From Pseudomonas oryzicola (lineage in GTDB: Bacteria > Pseudomonadota > Gammaproteobacteria > Pseudomonadales > Pseudomonadaceae), in contig NZ_JABWRZ020000001.1 of NCBI RefSeq assembly GCF_014269185.2, forward strand, positions 769,001 to 833,000: a DNA stretch of 64,000 bases, given 5' to 3'. The translations under genes and the position numbers were made by a program. Below are positions 53,310 through 63,614 of the stretch, in pieces. Each line of letters begins with the position of its first letter. Position 1 is the first letter of the stretch. The notes below the pieces were generated by a model. The model did not search any database. It saw only the letters and a program-made list of their open reading frames with translations, and was not told where the DNA came from.

Positions 53310-53928
53310 CTACATCCGCGATGGCCAGGAGATCTATCGCAATTCCTTCCGGATCATCCGTGAGGAAGCCCGACTCGAGCGGATTCCCGCAGACCTCGAG
53401 AAGCTTGCCGTGCGCGTGATTCACGCCTGTGGCATGGTCGATGCCATCGATGGCCTGCAATTCTCCGAAGGCGCCGGGCGCGCCGGGCGTGAGGCGCTGC
53501 GGGGCGGCGCGCCGATCCTGTGCGATGCGCACATGGTTGCCGAAGGCATCACCCGGGCACGCCTGCCTGCCGACAACAAAGTGATCTGCACCCTGCGCGA
53601 CCCGAGCGTGCCGGGCCTGGCGAAAGATGCCGGCAATACCCGTTCCGCCGTAGCCCTGGAGCTGTGGCGCCCGTACCTGGAAGGCAGCGTGGTGGTGATC
53701 GGCAATGCCCCCACTGCATTGTTCTACCTGCTGGAAATGCTCGACGCTGGCGCCCCCAAGCCGGCGTTGATCCTCGGCTTCCCGGTCGGCTTCGTCGGCG
53801 CCGCCGAGTCCAAGGCGATGCTCGCTGCCGACAGCCGTGGCGTGCCATTCGTGATCATGCAGGGCCGCCTGGGCGGTAGCGCGATGGCCGCCGCCGCGGT
53901 CAACGCCCTGGCCACGGAGGTGGAATGA
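53302..53928 (+). CDS. cobH: Precorrin-8X methylmutase CobH
   Basis: A 208-residue enzyme that moves the C11 methyl group to C12, converting precorrin-8X to hydrogenobyrinate. The starting [23 protein letters not shown] and [11 protein letters not shown] (catalytic histidine) are diagnostic, with [14 protein letters not shown] near the end. ATG 53302 overlaps the cobG stop by 8 bases, and its own stop overlaps cobI. Confidence 0.97.
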   Translation: MIDYIRDGQEIYRNSFRIIREEARLERIPADLEKLAVRVIHACGMVDAIDGLQFSEGAGRAGREALRGGAPILCDAHMVAEGITRARLPADNKVICTLRDPSVPGLAKDAGNTRSAVALELWRPYLEGSVVVIGNAPTALFYLLEMLDAGAPKPALILGFPVGFVGAAESKAMLAADSRGVPFVIMQGRLGGSAMAAAAVNALATEVE

Positions 53929-54659
53929 TGGCGCCGCGTGGACGTCTGCTCGGCCTGGGCGTAGGCCCTGGCGACCCTGAACTGATTACCCTGAAAGCCC
54001 TGCGCCTGCTGCGTGAAGCGCCGGTGGTCGGCTATTTCGTGGCCAAGGGCAAGCGCGGCAATGCCTTCGGCATCATCGAGGCACACCTGCAGCCCGAGCA
54101 GACCCTGCTGCCGCTGGTCTACCCGGTCACCACCGAGGCCTTGCCGGCGCCGCTGTCCTATGAACAGGTGATCAGCGACTTCTATGACGAGGCCAGCATG
54201 CAGGTGGCCGAGCATCTGGATGCCGGCCGCGACGTTGCGGTGATCTGCGAAGGCGACCCGTTCTTCTACGGTTCCTACATGTACCTGCACGACCGCCTGG
54301 CCCAGCGCTATGAGGCCGAAGTGGTCCCCGGCGTCTGTTCGATGCTTGGTGGTGCCTCGGTACTGGGCGCGCCGCTGGTGTATCGCAACCAGAGCCTGTC
54401 GGTGCTGTCTGGCGTGTTGCCCGCTGAAGAGCTCAGGCGCCGCCTGGCCGACGCCGATGCGGCGGTGATCATGAAGCTTGGCCGCAACTTCCCCAAGGTG
54501 CGCGAGGTGCTGGCTGAACTGGGCCTGGACGGCCGTGCGCTGTATGTGGAGCGAGCGACCATGGCCAATCAGAAGATCGTGCCGCTGGATCAGGTCGATC
54601 CGCAGTCGTCGCCGTATTTCTCGCTGATCATCGTGCCGGGTGAAAAATGGCAGGGCTGA
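53925..54659 (+). CDS. cobI: Precorrin-2 C20-methyltransferase CobI
   Basis: A 244-residue SAM-dependent methyltransferase of the tetrapyrrole methylase fold. [22 protein letters not shown] is the first SAM loop and [15 protein letters not shown] the second. It catalyses the C20 methylation that commits precorrin-2 to cobalamin instead of siroheme. Start overlaps the cobH stop (ATGATG region). Confidence 0.97.
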   Translation: MMAPRGRLLGLGVGPGDPELITLKALRLLREAPVVGYFVAKGKRGNAFGIIEAHLQPEQTLLPLVYPVTTEALPAPLSYEQVISDFYDEASMQVAEHLDAGRDVAVICEGDPFFYGSYMYLHDRLAQRYEAEVVPGVCSMLGGASVLGAPLVYRNQSLSVLSGVLPAEELRRRLADADAAVIMKLGRNFPKVREVLAELGLDGRALYVERATMANQKIVPLDQVDPQSSPYFSLIIVPGEKWQG

Positions 54660-54661
54660 AC

Positions 54662-56344
54662 ATGCACAAGGCTCCGGCGATCGTCATTCTGGGCCAAGGC
54701 AGCCTGGCCACGGCGCAGCGTATCCGGCAATGTTATCCACAGGCGTCGATCCACGGCCTGGAAGGGCGGGTCGAAGGTGCCGACCTTTACTACAGCGCGT
54801 TTGGAGATACCTTGCGTGCGCTGTACCAGCAGGACACACCGATTGTTGCCCTGTGCGCAGCAGGTATCGTGATTCGCAGCCTGGCCAGCCAGCTCAGCGA
54901 GAAAGGCGTGGAACCAGCGGTGCTGGCGGTGGCTGAAGACGGCAGCGCCGTGGTACCTCTGCTGGGTGGCCTGGCTGGTGTGAACCTGATGGCGCGCGAA
55001 ATTGCCGAAGCCTTGGGCGTTACTGCGGCGATTACCACCAGTGGCGAACTGCGTTTTGGTACCTGCCTGCTGAGCCCCCCGCAGGGCTATGCGCTGGCGG
55101 ATATCGAGCAAGGCAAGCGCTTTGTTTCCGACCTGCTGGCTGGCGAAACAGTGCGCATCGAAGGGGATGCGCCGTGGTTGCAGCAGGTACAGCTGCCTGC
55201 CAGTGGCGAGGCGCGGCGCACCATCCATGTGGGGCATCAGGCGCGTCCGGCCAACCGCAACGAACTGCTGATTCACCCACGCTCGGTGGTAGTGGGTGTC
55301 GCGGGTGGCAATCTGCACGGCATTCGTGCCGCCTTGCAGCAGGCTGGTATCGCCGAGCCTTCGCTGGCGTGTGTGCTGGCAGATGAGCAAGCCATGGCCG
55401 ATACCGCACTGCACGAGGCCGCGCAGGCACTGGGCGTGGCGTTGCGTTTTGCCGCCAAGCCGCAGGATGTGGCTGGCATGGTGGCCGAAGCATTGCCAGA
55501 TGCACAACTGATCGAGGTGGCCGACATGGTCATCGCGGTGGCACCTGCACCGCTTGAGGTGGCGCAGCTCGGCCGCCGTCGTGGGCGCCTGGCGGTAATC
55601 GGCCTGGGCCCGGGCGCTGCCGAGCTGATGGTGCCGGCGGTCAAGGCCGAGTTGGCGCGTGCCGAAGATGTGCTGGGTTACGAGACCTACGTACGCATGG
55701 CCGGCCCGTTCCGGGGCGACCAGGTGCTGCACTGCACCGACAACCGCGAAGAGATGCAGCGCGCCCGGCATGCCTTCGAACTGGCGGCCCAGGGCCGTTC
55801 GGTGGTGGTGGTGTCATCCGGCGACCCGGGCGTGTTCGCCATGGCGGCTGCGGTACTTGAAGCGTTGCATGAATCCAGCGACCCTGCCTGGCATCGCGTT
55901 GACCTGGAGATCCTGCCGGGGGTGTCGGCCTCGCTGGCGACGGCCGCGCAGGCAGGGGCACCACTGGGGCATGACTTCTGCGTGATGTCGCTGTCGGACA
56001 ACCTCAAGCCCTGGTCGATCATTGAAAAGCGCCTGGACCTGGCGGCGCAGGCCGACCTGGTGCTGGCGTTCTACAACCCGATTTCCAAAGCCAGGCCGCA
56101 TCAGCTCGGCGTGGCGCTGGAGGTGGTGCGTCGGCATCGTGACAGGAATACACCGGTAGTCCTTGGCCGCGACATCGGTAGGCCGGGGCAGACGTTGAAG
56201 GTAGTCACATTGGCCGAGTTGGTGCCAGAAATGGTCGACATGCGCACCATGGTGCTGGTCGGTTCGTCCCATACCTGCACTTTCGGCCGTGCCAATGGCG
56301 GCTCATGGGTGTATACGCCGCGCTGGTACGGCAACCAGTCCTGA
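54662..56344 (+). CDS. cobJ: CbiG-CobJ fusion: cobalamin protein plus precorrin-3B C17-methyltransferase
   Basis: A 560-residue fusion. Residues about 40-125 match the CbiG N-terminal domain (IVALCAAGIVIRSLA, VLAVAEDGSAVVPLLGGLAGVN). Residues about 205-300 match the CbiG/CobE C-terminal domain (VVGVAGGNLHGIRAAL). From about 307 a tetrapyrrole methylase (RLAVIGLGPGAAELM, VVSSGDPGVFAMA) forms CobJ, which methylates C17 and contracts the ring. CbiG in the oxygen-independent route opens the delta-lactone. ATG 54662 is preferred; an ATG 15 bp upstream overlaps cobI. Confidence 0.94.
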   Translation: MHKAPAIVILGQGSLATAQRIRQCYPQASIHGLEGRVEGADLYYSAFGDTLRALYQQDTPIVALCAAGIVIRSLASQLSEKGVEPAVLAVAEDGSAVVPLLGGLAGVNLMAREIAEALGVTAAITTSGELRFGTCLLSPPQGYALADIEQGKRFVSDLLAGETVRIEGDAPWLQQVQLPASGEARRTIHVGHQARPANRNELLIHPRSVVVGVAGGNLHGIRAALQQAGIAEPSLACVLADEQAMADTALHEAAQALGVALRFAAKPQDVAGMVAEALPDAQLIEVADMVIAVAPAPLEVAQLGRRRGRLAVIGLGPGAAELMVPAVKAELARAEDVLGYETYVRMAGPFRGDQVLHCTDNREEMQRARHAFELAAQGRSVVVVSSGDPGVFAMAAAVLEALHESSDPAWHRVDLEILPGVSASLATAAQAGAPLGHDFCVMSLSDNLKPWSIIEKRLDLAAQADLVLAFYNPISKARPHQLGVALEVVRRHRDRNTPVVLGRDIGRPGQTLKVVTLAELVPEMVDMRTMVLVGSSHTCTFGRANGGSWVYTPRWYGNQS

Positions 56345-56411
56345 GGGGGGCATGCCGGGCAGCTGAGGAAGGGTTTCGCGGCTGTTCGTGCAATCGAACA
56401 AGGAAGTGAAG

Positions 56412-56537
56412 GTGAACGATCTGCGCCTGGTGGTGATTCGTTTCAACCTGCCGGGGTTCCGAGAGGACTACCGTCGCAGGGCGCAGGCCAGCGTGGAGCG
56501 CAGCGGGCCGCGGGTGATTCACGACCTGCAGCCCTAG
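56412..56537 (+). CDS. Candidate 41-residue ORF after cobJ
   Basis: A GTG-started frame preceded by AAGGAAGTGAAG, reading VNDLRLVVIRFNLPGFREDY and ending HDLQP. The frame extends upstream to another GTG at 56388. The product is basic and without recognisable motif. It overlaps the MarC stop on the opposite strand by 4 bases. It may be a small conserved protein, a remnant of a longer gene, or chance. Confidence 0.3.
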   Translation: MNDLRLVVIRFNLPGFREDYRRRAQASVERSGPRVIHDLQP

Positions 56538-57130
56538 GGGGCCAGGTAGCCTTTGATACCGGTGAAGATGATCTGGGCAGCCAGGGCACAGACGAACAGC
56601 CCCATCAGCCGGCTTACGATCTGCAGGCCCTGGTCGCCCAGGATGCGCTCGATGCGGTGTGAGAGGTACAGCACCAGGCCGACGGTGAAGCTGGCCAGTG
56701 CAATGCTGACAATGGCCAGCACCTTGTCGTCCCAGTGTGGGTGGCCCACCCCCATCACCAACAATGCACCGATGGTACCGGGGCCTACGGTCAGCGGGAT
56801 GGTCAGCGGTACGATGGTGACATCCTGCTGCACGTTGTCTGCCTGAACCGCCGACTTGCCTTGGGCCATGCCCAGTGCCGAGATGAATAGCACGCTGCCG
56901 GCGCCAATGCGGAAGGCATCTGCGGTGATGCCGAAAATACCGAATATCGCACGCCCGAACAGGTACAGCAGGACACTGGCGACGAGCGCGGCAATGGCCA
57001 CCTTCCAGGCCAGTTGCTTGCGTTCTTTGCTGGAGTGGCCGCGGGTCAGGCTGATGAAGCACGACAGCACGAAGAACGGGCTGTAGAGCACGAGCATTTT
57101 CAGGTAGACGCTGAACAACTCATGGAGCAT
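56534..57130 (-). CDS. MarC family integral membrane protein
   Basis: A 198-residue inner-membrane protein with six predicted helices, beginning MLHELFSVYLKMLVLYSPFFVLSCFISL. IPLTVGPGTIGALLVMG is the conserved family core and LVLYLSHRIERILGDQGLQIVSRLMGL the C-terminal signature. MarC/UPF0056 proteins have no firmly established substrate and are not required for multidrug resistance despite the name. Lies between the cob operon and retS. Confidence 0.92.
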   Translation of the reverse strand: MLHELFSVYLKMLVLYSPFFVLSCFISLTRGHSSKERKQLAWKVAIAALVASVLLYLFGRAIFGIFGITADAFRIGAGSVLFISALGMAQGKSAVQADNVQQDVTIVPLTIPLTVGPGTIGALLVMGVGHPHWDDKVLAIVSIALASFTVGLVLYLSHRIERILGDQGLQIVSRLMGLFVCALAAQIIFTGIKGYLAP

Positions 57131-57204
57131 GGGGTAGCCCCTGGCAGGAAATGTGTGGGCAAGTGTATCAGCAGCACCTGGGTTGCCTGTACAGGCAATA
57201 CAGA

Positions 57205-59976
57205 TCAGGAGGTATGCGCCGGATCTACCTTGGTTTCCCGATGACTGGCCCAATACTGGATCAGCTCTCGCAATTGCGACAATTCCACCGGTTTGGCCAT
57301 GTGCCCGTCCATTCCCGCCAGGCGCGCGCGTTCCTTGTGTTCGGCAAGAATGTGCGCGGTCAGCGCCACCACCGGGGTGCGCTGGCGCTGGTTGGCGGCT
57401 TCCCAGGCGCGCAGCTGTTGGGTGGCGGAAAAACCATCCAGTATTGGCATTTCGCAGTCCATCAGCACCAGGTCATAACGCTGCGCTTTCATCGCCTGGA
57501 GGGCCTCTTCGCCATTGCTGGCGGTGTCGGGCTCGAGGTTGAGCTTGCCCAGCATGCCACGGATCACCTTGGTCGAAATGCTGTTGTCCTCGGCGACCAG
57601 TACGCGGAAGTCGCCAGGCAGCTCCAGTGCCTGTGCGGTGCCTGGTGGGCTGGCGGGTACCGCCTGCTCGCGACCGCGCTGGGCCAGTTCTTCGGCGAGG
57701 GTGGTCTTCAGCGTGTAGCCGGCCACCGGCTTGGCGAGGATCCGCTTGACCCCGGCGTTACGTGCAATGACCTTGCTCGGCGCGTTGCTGATACCGGTGA
57801 GCATCACCACCAGGATGTCGTGATTCAGGCTTGGGTCTTCCTTGATCTTGGCGGCCAGTTGCATGCCGGTCATGCCCGGCATGTTCTGGTCCAGCAGCAC
57901 GGCGTCGAAATAGTCGCGCAGGTGCGCCTTGGTGCGTAGCAGGGCCAGGGCTTCCTTGCCCGATGGTACCGCACTGACGTTCATGCCCCAGGCGCTGCAC
58001 TGCTGTACCAGCACTTTGCGGCAGGTATCGTTGTCGTCCACCACCAGCACGCGGGCGTCACGCAGTGGGCCATCGAGGTCGGCCGGTGGCTGTTCCAGGC
58101 GAGAAGGGTCAAGGGGCAGGGCCAGCCACAAGGTATTGCCCATGCCGCTGCTGCTCTTGATGCCGAACTCGCCCTGCATCAGGCCGATCAGTTGCTTGGC
58201 AATGACCAAACCGAGGTGGCCGCCCAGCTTGTTGCTGGACAGGAAATGGTGGCTGTGCAGTTCGGCCTGCAGCAAGGCCTCGCGTTCGGCAGCAGGCAAC
58301 GGCTCGCCGCTGTCCTGCACGGCAATGCGCAGGCGCGGTACCTCACCCCGCTGATCCAGTGCCACCACCAACAGGATCTCGCCCTGGTCGGTGTTTTTCA
58401 GCGCATTTTCCAGCAGGCTCGACAAGGCCTGGCGCAGGCGCGTGGGATCGCCGCTGATCACCCTGGGTACTTGTGGCTGGGTAAAGCTGATCAGTTCGAC
58501 GTTCTGCTGCTCGGCCTTGGCGCGGAAGATGTTCAGGCAATCCTCGATCAGCGCATTGAGGTCGAACTGCACGTCATCCAGTTCGATCTGTCGGGATTCC
58601 AGCTTGGAAATGTCGAGAATCTCGTTGATCAGCGTGAGCAGTTCGTTGCCGGCGCTGTGGATGGTCTGCACGTAATCGCGCTGCTTGACCGACAAGGGGG
58701 TGCCCAGCAGCAACTCGGTCATGCCCAGCACCCCATTCATCGGCGTACGGATTTCGTGGCTGATCTTGGCCAGGAATTCGGCCTTGGCGTTGATTTCGGC
58801 ATCGCTGGCGGCCAGGGCGCGGCTGGCGCTGAAGCGCTCTTCGCTCATTCGCCGCAGGCGTTCGCTGACCGCCAGGTTGAGCAGCAGGCCGCTGGCCACG
58901 GTCAAGCCCAGCAGGATGCACAGCAGCCAGGGCGTCGGGGTGCGGGTGAGGCCAAGCAACGCCGGCAACAGCACCAGGCCGCCGAGGTTGAACACCACCA
59001 TGGCCAGGCTGAACACCCGTGCAGGGGCATAACCCCTGTACCAGTGATAGCTACTGACCAGCAGCATGCTGACGCTACCCAGGGCCATCAGGGCGTAAGT
59101 CATCAGGTTCAGGGGCAGGGTGTCGACGAACAGCAGTACCAGCCCGCTGACACCGACCACCAGCATGTCGCCCTGCAGCAGACGATTCAGCCGCGGCGAG
59201 TTGCAGGGTGAGAAGAAGTGCTGGGTGAAATACAGCCCAGCCAGGCCGGCCAGGACCAGCGTGAGATAGGCGGCGGGGGTCTGAGCGCTGTGCCAGACGT
59301 GCCACCAGGGGCCGCTGAGATTCAGCAGGATCAGGCCGCTGAGCAGCATCAGGCCGTGGTAGAGAGCCAGGATCAGGGCGGTGCTGGAGCGGCTGTAGAA
59401 GAAGCGGATCAGGTTGTGCAGGATCAGCATCAGCAGGCCGCCGAACAGCATGCCGAACAGCAGTGGCTGGCGCTGGTCGGAGGCGGCCACGGCCGCAGGC
59501 TCCAGGCTGATGGCCGGGCGCAGCTGGTGCTCGGAGACCAGGCGCAGGTAGATGTCTACCGGTTGCTTGCTGTTGGGCAGGGGTAATACATGGTCGCTGC
59601 CACGCAGGGTCGGGCTGGCATTGCCAGCTTGGCGGCCGTGGTGCAGTTGACGCAGAAGCTTGTCGCCTTCGAGGGCGTAGAGGTCCAGGCCAGACAGGTC
59701 TGGGGCGAACACCCGCAGCAGTTGTTCCTGCTCACCGGGGGCCAGGCGATAGTGCAGCCACATGGCCTGTTCCGCCGGTGCGGCATCCAGGTCGGAGAGG
59801 GCCAGCGGGCTGAACTGGTTGCGGTAACGCTCGGAGCGCACGTCGCTCAGTTGCAGGTTGGCCTGTTCGTCGAGCAGAACGGCCCAGCCTCCGTCATGTT
59901 CGGCGGCAGCCGGGAACAGGCAGAGCAAGGTCAGCATGCTGACGATCAGAACTGAGGCAATCCGAAGCCGACGCAC
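57205..59976 (-). CDS. retS: Hybrid sensor histidine kinase RetS
   Basis: A ~923-residue membrane kinase. Order: signal/first helix; 7TMR-DISM extracellular domain (about 30-170); seven transmembrane helices (about 180-385); HisKA domain with FLAKISHEIRTPMNGVLGM (histidine about 407); HATPase domain (GGHLGLVIAKQL); and two receiver domains (DAVLLDQNMPGMTG and LVLMDCEMPILDG). Domain order and the retS-purD-purH-fis-dusB neighbourhood match RetS, which in P. aeruginosa binds GacS and switches between acute and biofilm modes. GTG 59976 follows AAGGG; the longer frame to 60042 is possible. Confidence 0.92.
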   Translation of the reverse strand: MRRLRIASVLIVSMLTLLCLFPAAAEHDGGWAVLLDEQANLQLSDVRSERYRNQFSPLALSDLDAAPAEQAMWLHYRLAPGEQEQLLRVFAPDLSGLDLYALEGDKLLRQLHHGRQAGNASPTLRGSDHVLPLPNSKQPVDIYLRLVSEHQLRPAISLEPAAVAASDQRQPLLFGMLFGGLLMLILHNLIRFFYSRSSTALILALYHGLMLLSGLILLNLSGPWWHVWHSAQTPAAYLTLVLAGLAGLYFTQHFFSPCNSPRLNRLLQGDMLVVGVSGLVLLFVDTLPLNLMTYALMALGSVSMLLVSSYHWYRGYAPARVFSLAMVVFNLGGLVLLPALLGLTRTPTPWLLCILLGLTVASGLLLNLAVSERLRRMSEERFSASRALAASDAEINAKAEFLAKISHEIRTPMNGVLGMTELLLGTPLSVKQRDYVQTIHSAGNELLTLINEILDISKLESRQIELDDVQFDLNALIEDCLNIFRAKAEQQNVELISFTQPQVPRVISGDPTRLRQALSSLLENALKNTDQGEILLVVALDQRGEVPRLRIAVQDSGEPLPAAEREALLQAELHSHHFLSSNKLGGHLGLVIAKQLIGLMQGEFGIKSSSGMGNTLWLALPLDPSRLEQPPADLDGPLRDARVLVVDDNDTCRKVLVQQCSAWGMNVSAVPSGKEALALLRTKAHLRDYFDAVLLDQNMPGMTGMQLAAKIKEDPSLNHDILVVMLTGISNAPSKVIARNAGVKRILAKPVAGYTLKTTLAEELAQRGREQAVPASPPGTAQALELPGDFRVLVAEDNSISTKVIRGMLGKLNLEPDTASNGEEALQAMKAQRYDLVLMDCEMPILDGFSATQQLRAWEAANQRQRTPVVALTAHILAEHKERARLAGMDGHMAKPVELSQLRELIQYWASHRETKVDPAHTS

Positions 59977-60126
59977 TACGAAATCCCTTCTTAGCCTAGA
60001 TGCCAGGTAGTAACTATGCGCGGCGCGCCAAGTCGAAGGCAAGGCCCGCGCGGGGCCCTGTCGACGAGCCGGGGGCCGTGCGCCTGGGTTTTGCGGACCC
60101 AGGGCGTCACGGCGCTCCGGTAGTGC

Positions 60127-61422
60127 TTACTGCTGGTGCTCACCGCGCTCGCGGGCAATGGCCCGATAGCCGATGTCGGTACGGTAGAAGCTGCCGTTCC
60201 AGCTGACTTCCTTGGCCAGGCGATAGGCTTGCTGCTGGGCGTCGGCAACGCTGGCACCCATGGCGGTGGCGCAGAGCACGCGGCCACCGTTGGTCACCAC
60301 CTGGCCGTTCTTCAGCGAAGTACCGGCATGGAATACCTTGCCTTCGATCCTGGCCGCTGCTTCCAGGCCGTTGATCACGTCACCCTTGGCATAGTCGCCC
60401 GGGTAACCGCCGGCGGCCAGCACCACGCCCAGGCTCGGGCGCGGGTCCCACTGGGCTTCGACCTTGTCCAGCGCCTTGGCGAATGCAGCTTCGACCAGCA
60501 GCACCAGGCTCGATTCCAGGCGCAGCATGACCGGCTGGGTTTCCGGGTCGCCGAAGCGGCAGTTGAACTCGATGACCTTGGGGTTGCCCGCCTTGTCGAT
60601 CATCAGGCCGGCGTAGAGGAAGCCGGTATAGACGTTGCCTTCTTCGGCCATGCCACGCACGGTCGGCCAGATCACCTGGTCCATCACGCGCTGGTGCACA
60701 TCGGCGGTGACCACCGGAGCAGGGGAGTAGGCACCCATGCCGCCAGTATTCGGGCCGGTGTCCTGGTCGCCGACGCGCTTGTGGTCCTGGCTGGTGGCCA
60801 TGGGCAGCACGTTCTGGCCATCGACCATGACGATGAAGCTGGCTTCCTCGCCGTCGAGGAACTCCTCGATCACCACGCGCGAACCTGCGTCACCGAAGGC
60901 ATTGCCGGCCAGCATGTCGCGCACGGCGGCTTCGGCCTCCTCGAGGGTCATGGCGACGATCACGCCCTTGCCGGCGGCCAGGCCATCGGCCTTGATCACG
61001 ATTGGCGCGCCTTTTTCCTGCAGGTAGGCCAGGGCGGGCTCGATTTCAGTGAAGTTCTGGTAGTCGGCGGTTGGAATCTTGTGCCGGGCCAGGAAGTCCT
61101 TGGTGAAGGCCTTGGAGCCTTCCAGCTGGGCCGCGCCCTTGGTTGGGCCGAAGCAGTCCAGGCCACGGCTGCGGAACAGATCGACGACACCGGCGACCAG
61201 CGGCGCTTCCGGGCCGACGATGGTCATCTGTACGTTCTGTTCGGCGAAGTCGGCCAGTTGTTCCAGGGCATTGACGTCGATGGCGACGTTCTCGCACTTG
61301 GCTTCGATGGCGGTGCCGGCGTTGCCTGGGGCAACGAAGACTTTCTCTACGCGTGGGTCCTGGGCGACTTTCCAGGCCAGGGCGTGTTCGCGGCCGCCGC
61401 TGCCGATGATCAATACTTTCAT
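60127..61422 (-). CDS. purD: Phosphoribosylamine-glycine ligase PurD
   Basis: A 431-residue ATP-grasp enzyme that joins phosphoribosylamine and glycine to make GAR in purine synthesis. [18 protein letters not shown] starts the N-domain; the ATP-grasp core has [16 protein letters not shown] and the signature [12 protein letters not shown]. The length equals the usual family size. ATG 61422 is chosen; the longer reading lacks the family start. It is separated from purH by 182 bp that contain a long hairpin. Confidence 0.98.
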   Translation of the reverse strand: MKVLIIGSGGREHALAWKVAQDPRVEKVFVAPGNAGTAIEAKCENVAIDVNALEQLADFAEQNVQMTIVGPEAPLVAGVVDLFRSRGLDCFGPTKGAAQLEGSKAFTKDFLARHKIPTADYQNFTEIEPALAYLQEKGAPIVIKADGLAAGKGVIVAMTLEEAEAAVRDMLAGNAFGDAGSRVVIEEFLDGEEASFIVMVDGQNVLPMATSQDHKRVGDQDTGPNTGGMGAYSPAPVVTADVHQRVMDQVIWPTVRGMAEEGNVYTGFLYAGLMIDKAGNPKVIEFNCRFGDPETQPVMLRLESSLVLLVEAAFAKALDKVEAQWDPRPSLGVVLAAGGYPGDYAKGDVINGLEAAARIEGKVFHAGTSLKNGQVVTNGGRVLCATAMGASVADAQQQAYRLAKEVSWNGSFYRTDIGYRAIARERGEHQQ

Positions 61423-61502
61423 GTCAAAACCTCGAATTCTTTCGGGCGAGAGGCAAAATCTCACGCTGTACGAGGTCGCAATGAAGCAAGTAGATGCGAG
61501 GC

Positions 61503-61562
61503 GGGGCCGGTTCCGATGAGCGGAGTTGCCTTCTGGCAATGAGCATCAGCGGAACCGGCCCC
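61503..61562 (-). other. Long RNA-type hairpin between purH and purD
   Basis: GGGGCCGGTTCCG (61503-61515) pairs perfectly with CGGAACCGGCCCC (61550-61562) for 13 bp. After one mismatch TGA pairs with TCA, and an inner stem TTGCC-TTCT-GGCAA caps the structure. It lies in the purH-to-purD gap, 81 bp before purD on the coding strand. No T-run follows and it is not a REP, so it may be a regulatory RNA, processing site or palindromic insertion. Confidence 0.75.
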
Positions 61563-61604
61563 AACGCAGCAGATACCTGCTTCAGTGCGGCCGATTGCCG
61601 TAAA

Positions 61605-63212
61605 TCAGTGGCGGAAGTGGCGCATGCCGGTGAAGACCATGGCGATGCCGGCTTCATCAGCGGCAGCAATCACCTCGGCATCTCGCATCGAGCCACCTGG
61701 CTGGATCACGGCACTGATACCCACTTTAGCTGCGTTGTCGATACCGTCACGGAACGGGAAGAACGCATCCGATGCCATGACAGCACCCTGCACCTGCAGG
61801 CCGGCATGCTCAGCCTTGATTGCCGCGATGCGTGCCGAGTTGACGCGGCTCATCTGGCCGGCACCGACGCCGATGGTCTGGCGCTGCTTGGCGTAGACGA
61901 TGGCGTTGGACTTGACGAACTTGGCCACTTTCCAGGCGAACACCAGGTCGTGGATCTCTTGTTCGGTCGGTGCACGCTTGGTGACGATCTTCAGGTCATC
62001 GGCGCTGATCATGCCGATATCGCGGCTTTGCACCAGCAGGCCACCGTTGACGCGCTTGAAGTCCCAACCGGCAGCGCGCTCGGCTGGCCATTCACCGCAC
62101 TCCAGCAGACGTACGTTCTGCTTGGCGGCAACCACGTCGCGGGCGGCCTGGGAGATCTTCGGTGCGATGATCACTTCGACGAACTGGCGGTCGACGATGG
62201 CCTTGGCGGTTTCGCCGTCCAGCTCGCGGTTGAAGGCGATGATGCCGCCGAACGCCGACTCGGTGTCGGTCGCATAGGCCAGGTCGTAGGCCTTGCGGAT
62301 ACCGCCTTCGTCTTCAGGTACCACGGCAACGCCGCACGGGTTGGCATGCTTGACGATGACGCAGGCTGGCTTGACGAAGCTCTTCACGCATTCCAGCGCA
62401 GCATCGGTGTCGGCCACGTTGTTGAACGACAGCTCCTTGCCCTGCAACTGAATGGCGGTGGAAACGCTGGCTTCGCCTTTTTTCGCCTCGACATAGAACG
62501 CCGCGCTCTGGTGCGGGTTCTCGCCGTAGCGCATTTCCTGGGCCTTGACGAACTGGCTGTTGAAGGTGCGCGGGAACTCGCTGCGGCCTTCGGTGCTCAG
62601 GGTATCTTTGGCCTGGTCGATGGTGCCCATGTAGTTGGCGATCATGCCGTCGTAGGCTGCGGTGTGCTCGAACGCCTTGAGCATCAGATCGAAGCGCTGG
62701 GCGTAGGTCAGGCCACCGGCCTTGAGGCCTTCGACGACGCTGGCATAGTCGCTGGCGTTGACCACGATGGCCACGTCCTTGTGGTTCTTGGCAGCCGAAC
62801 GGACCATGGTCGGGCCGCCGATGTCGATGTTCTCGATGGCGGTCGGCAGGTCACAGCCAGGCTTGGAAATGGTCGCCTCGAACGGGTACAGGTTGACCGC
62901 CACCAGATCGATCGGCTTGATGCCGTGCTCGCTCATGATGGCGTCGTCGATGCCGCGACGGCCGAGGATGCCGCCGTGAATTTTCGGGTGCAGAGTCTTG
63001 ACCCGGCCATCCATCATTTCGGCGAAGCCGGTGTAGTCGGCTACTTCCACCGCATTGACGCCGTTGTCCTTGAGCAGCTTGTAGGTGCCGCCGGTGGACA
63101 GGATCTCGACACCGAGCTGCTGCAGCTCACGGGCGAATTCGAGGATACCGGTCTTGTCGGAGACGCTGATCAGGGCGCGGCGGACTGGCAGGCGGGTAGT
63201 CTGGTCGGTCAT
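61605..63212 (-). CDS. purH: Bifunctional AICAR transformylase / IMP cyclohydrolase PurH
   Basis: A 535-residue enzyme performing the last two steps of IMP synthesis. The N-terminal MGS-like IMP cyclohydrolase domain begins [33 protein letters not shown]. The C-terminal AICAR transformylase domain has [24 protein letters not shown] and [11 protein letters not shown]. The length matches the family. ATG 63212 ([16 protein letters not shown]) is used. Upstream are the fis terminator and gene. Confidence 0.98.
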   Translation of the reverse strand: MTDQTTRLPVRRALISVSDKTGILEFARELQQLGVEILSTGGTYKLLKDNGVNAVEVADYTGFAEMMDGRVKTLHPKIHGGILGRRGIDDAIMSEHGIKPIDLVAVNLYPFEATISKPGCDLPTAIENIDIGGPTMVRSAAKNHKDVAIVVNASDYASVVEGLKAGGLTYAQRFDLMLKAFEHTAAYDGMIANYMGTIDQAKDTLSTEGRSEFPRTFNSQFVKAQEMRYGENPHQSAAFYVEAKKGEASVSTAIQLQGKELSFNNVADTDAALECVKSFVKPACVIVKHANPCGVAVVPEDEGGIRKAYDLAYATDTESAFGGIIAFNRELDGETAKAIVDRQFVEVIIAPKISQAARDVVAAKQNVRLLECGEWPAERAAGWDFKRVNGGLLVQSRDIGMISADDLKIVTKRAPTEQEIHDLVFAWKVAKFVKSNAIVYAKQRQTIGVGAGQMSRVNSARIAAIKAEHAGLQVQGAVMASDAFFPFRDGIDNAAKVGISAVIQPGGSMRDAEVIAAADEAGIAMVFTGMRHFRH

Positions 63213-63242
63213 TTCGGGTTCCAATAACGCGGTGGAGTCAGC

Positions 63243-63276
63243 AAAAAAGGCGTCTCTGTTCAGGGAGCCGCCTTTT
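63243..63276 (-). terminator. Rho-independent terminator after fis
   Basis: On the minus strand AAAAGGCGGCTC and GAGACGCCTTTTTT form a stem with one mismatch around an ~8-nt loop, ending in a T-run. It lies 18 bp after the fis stop and 31 bp before purH, so purH needs readthrough or its own promoter. Confidence 0.85.
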
Positions 63277-63293
63277 CTGATTGGGATTCTGGC

Positions 63294-63614
63294 TTACAGC
63301 AAGTCGTACTGCTTGAGCTTCTTGCGCAGGGTGCCTCGGTTCAGCCCGAGCATCTCGCTGGCCTTGGTCTGGTTGCCCTTCACGTAGTTCATCACGCTTT
63401 CGAGCAGGGGCGCCTCGACTTCGGAGAGCACCAGGTTGTACACGTCCGTCACGGTCGCGCCTTCCAGGTGGGCGAAGTAGTTGTGCAGCGCCTTCTCGAC
63501 GCTGTCGCGAAGGGTCTGGCCTTCTTCGCTCGGCGTGTTCAGGTGCTGTTTCAGGTTGGCGTTGTCGCTCACGGGCGTTGTTCCACTCACAAATGTCTCG
63601 GTCATCATCGTCAT
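63294..63614 (-). CDS. fis: DNA-binding protein Fis
   Basis: A 106-residue nucleoid-associated dimer that bends DNA and controls rRNA and growth-rate-dependent genes. The C-terminal helix-turn-helix [23 protein letters not shown] is nearly identical to enterobacterial Fis, and the beta-hairpin and dimer helices precede it ([18 protein letters not shown]). The N-terminus [21 protein letters not shown] is less conserved. It overlaps the dusB stop by 4 bases, the widespread dusB-fis operon. Confidence 0.98.
   Translation of the reverse strand: MTMMTETFVSGTTPVSDNANLKQHLNTPSEEGQTLRDSVEKALHNYFAHLEGATVTDVYNLVLSEVEAPLLESVMNYVKGNQTKASEMLGLNRGTLRKKLKQYDLL

Noticed and set aside
61494..63227. Long plus-strand frame opposite purH (577 codons)
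   Set aside because: It is a shadow of PurH, with no family resemblance.
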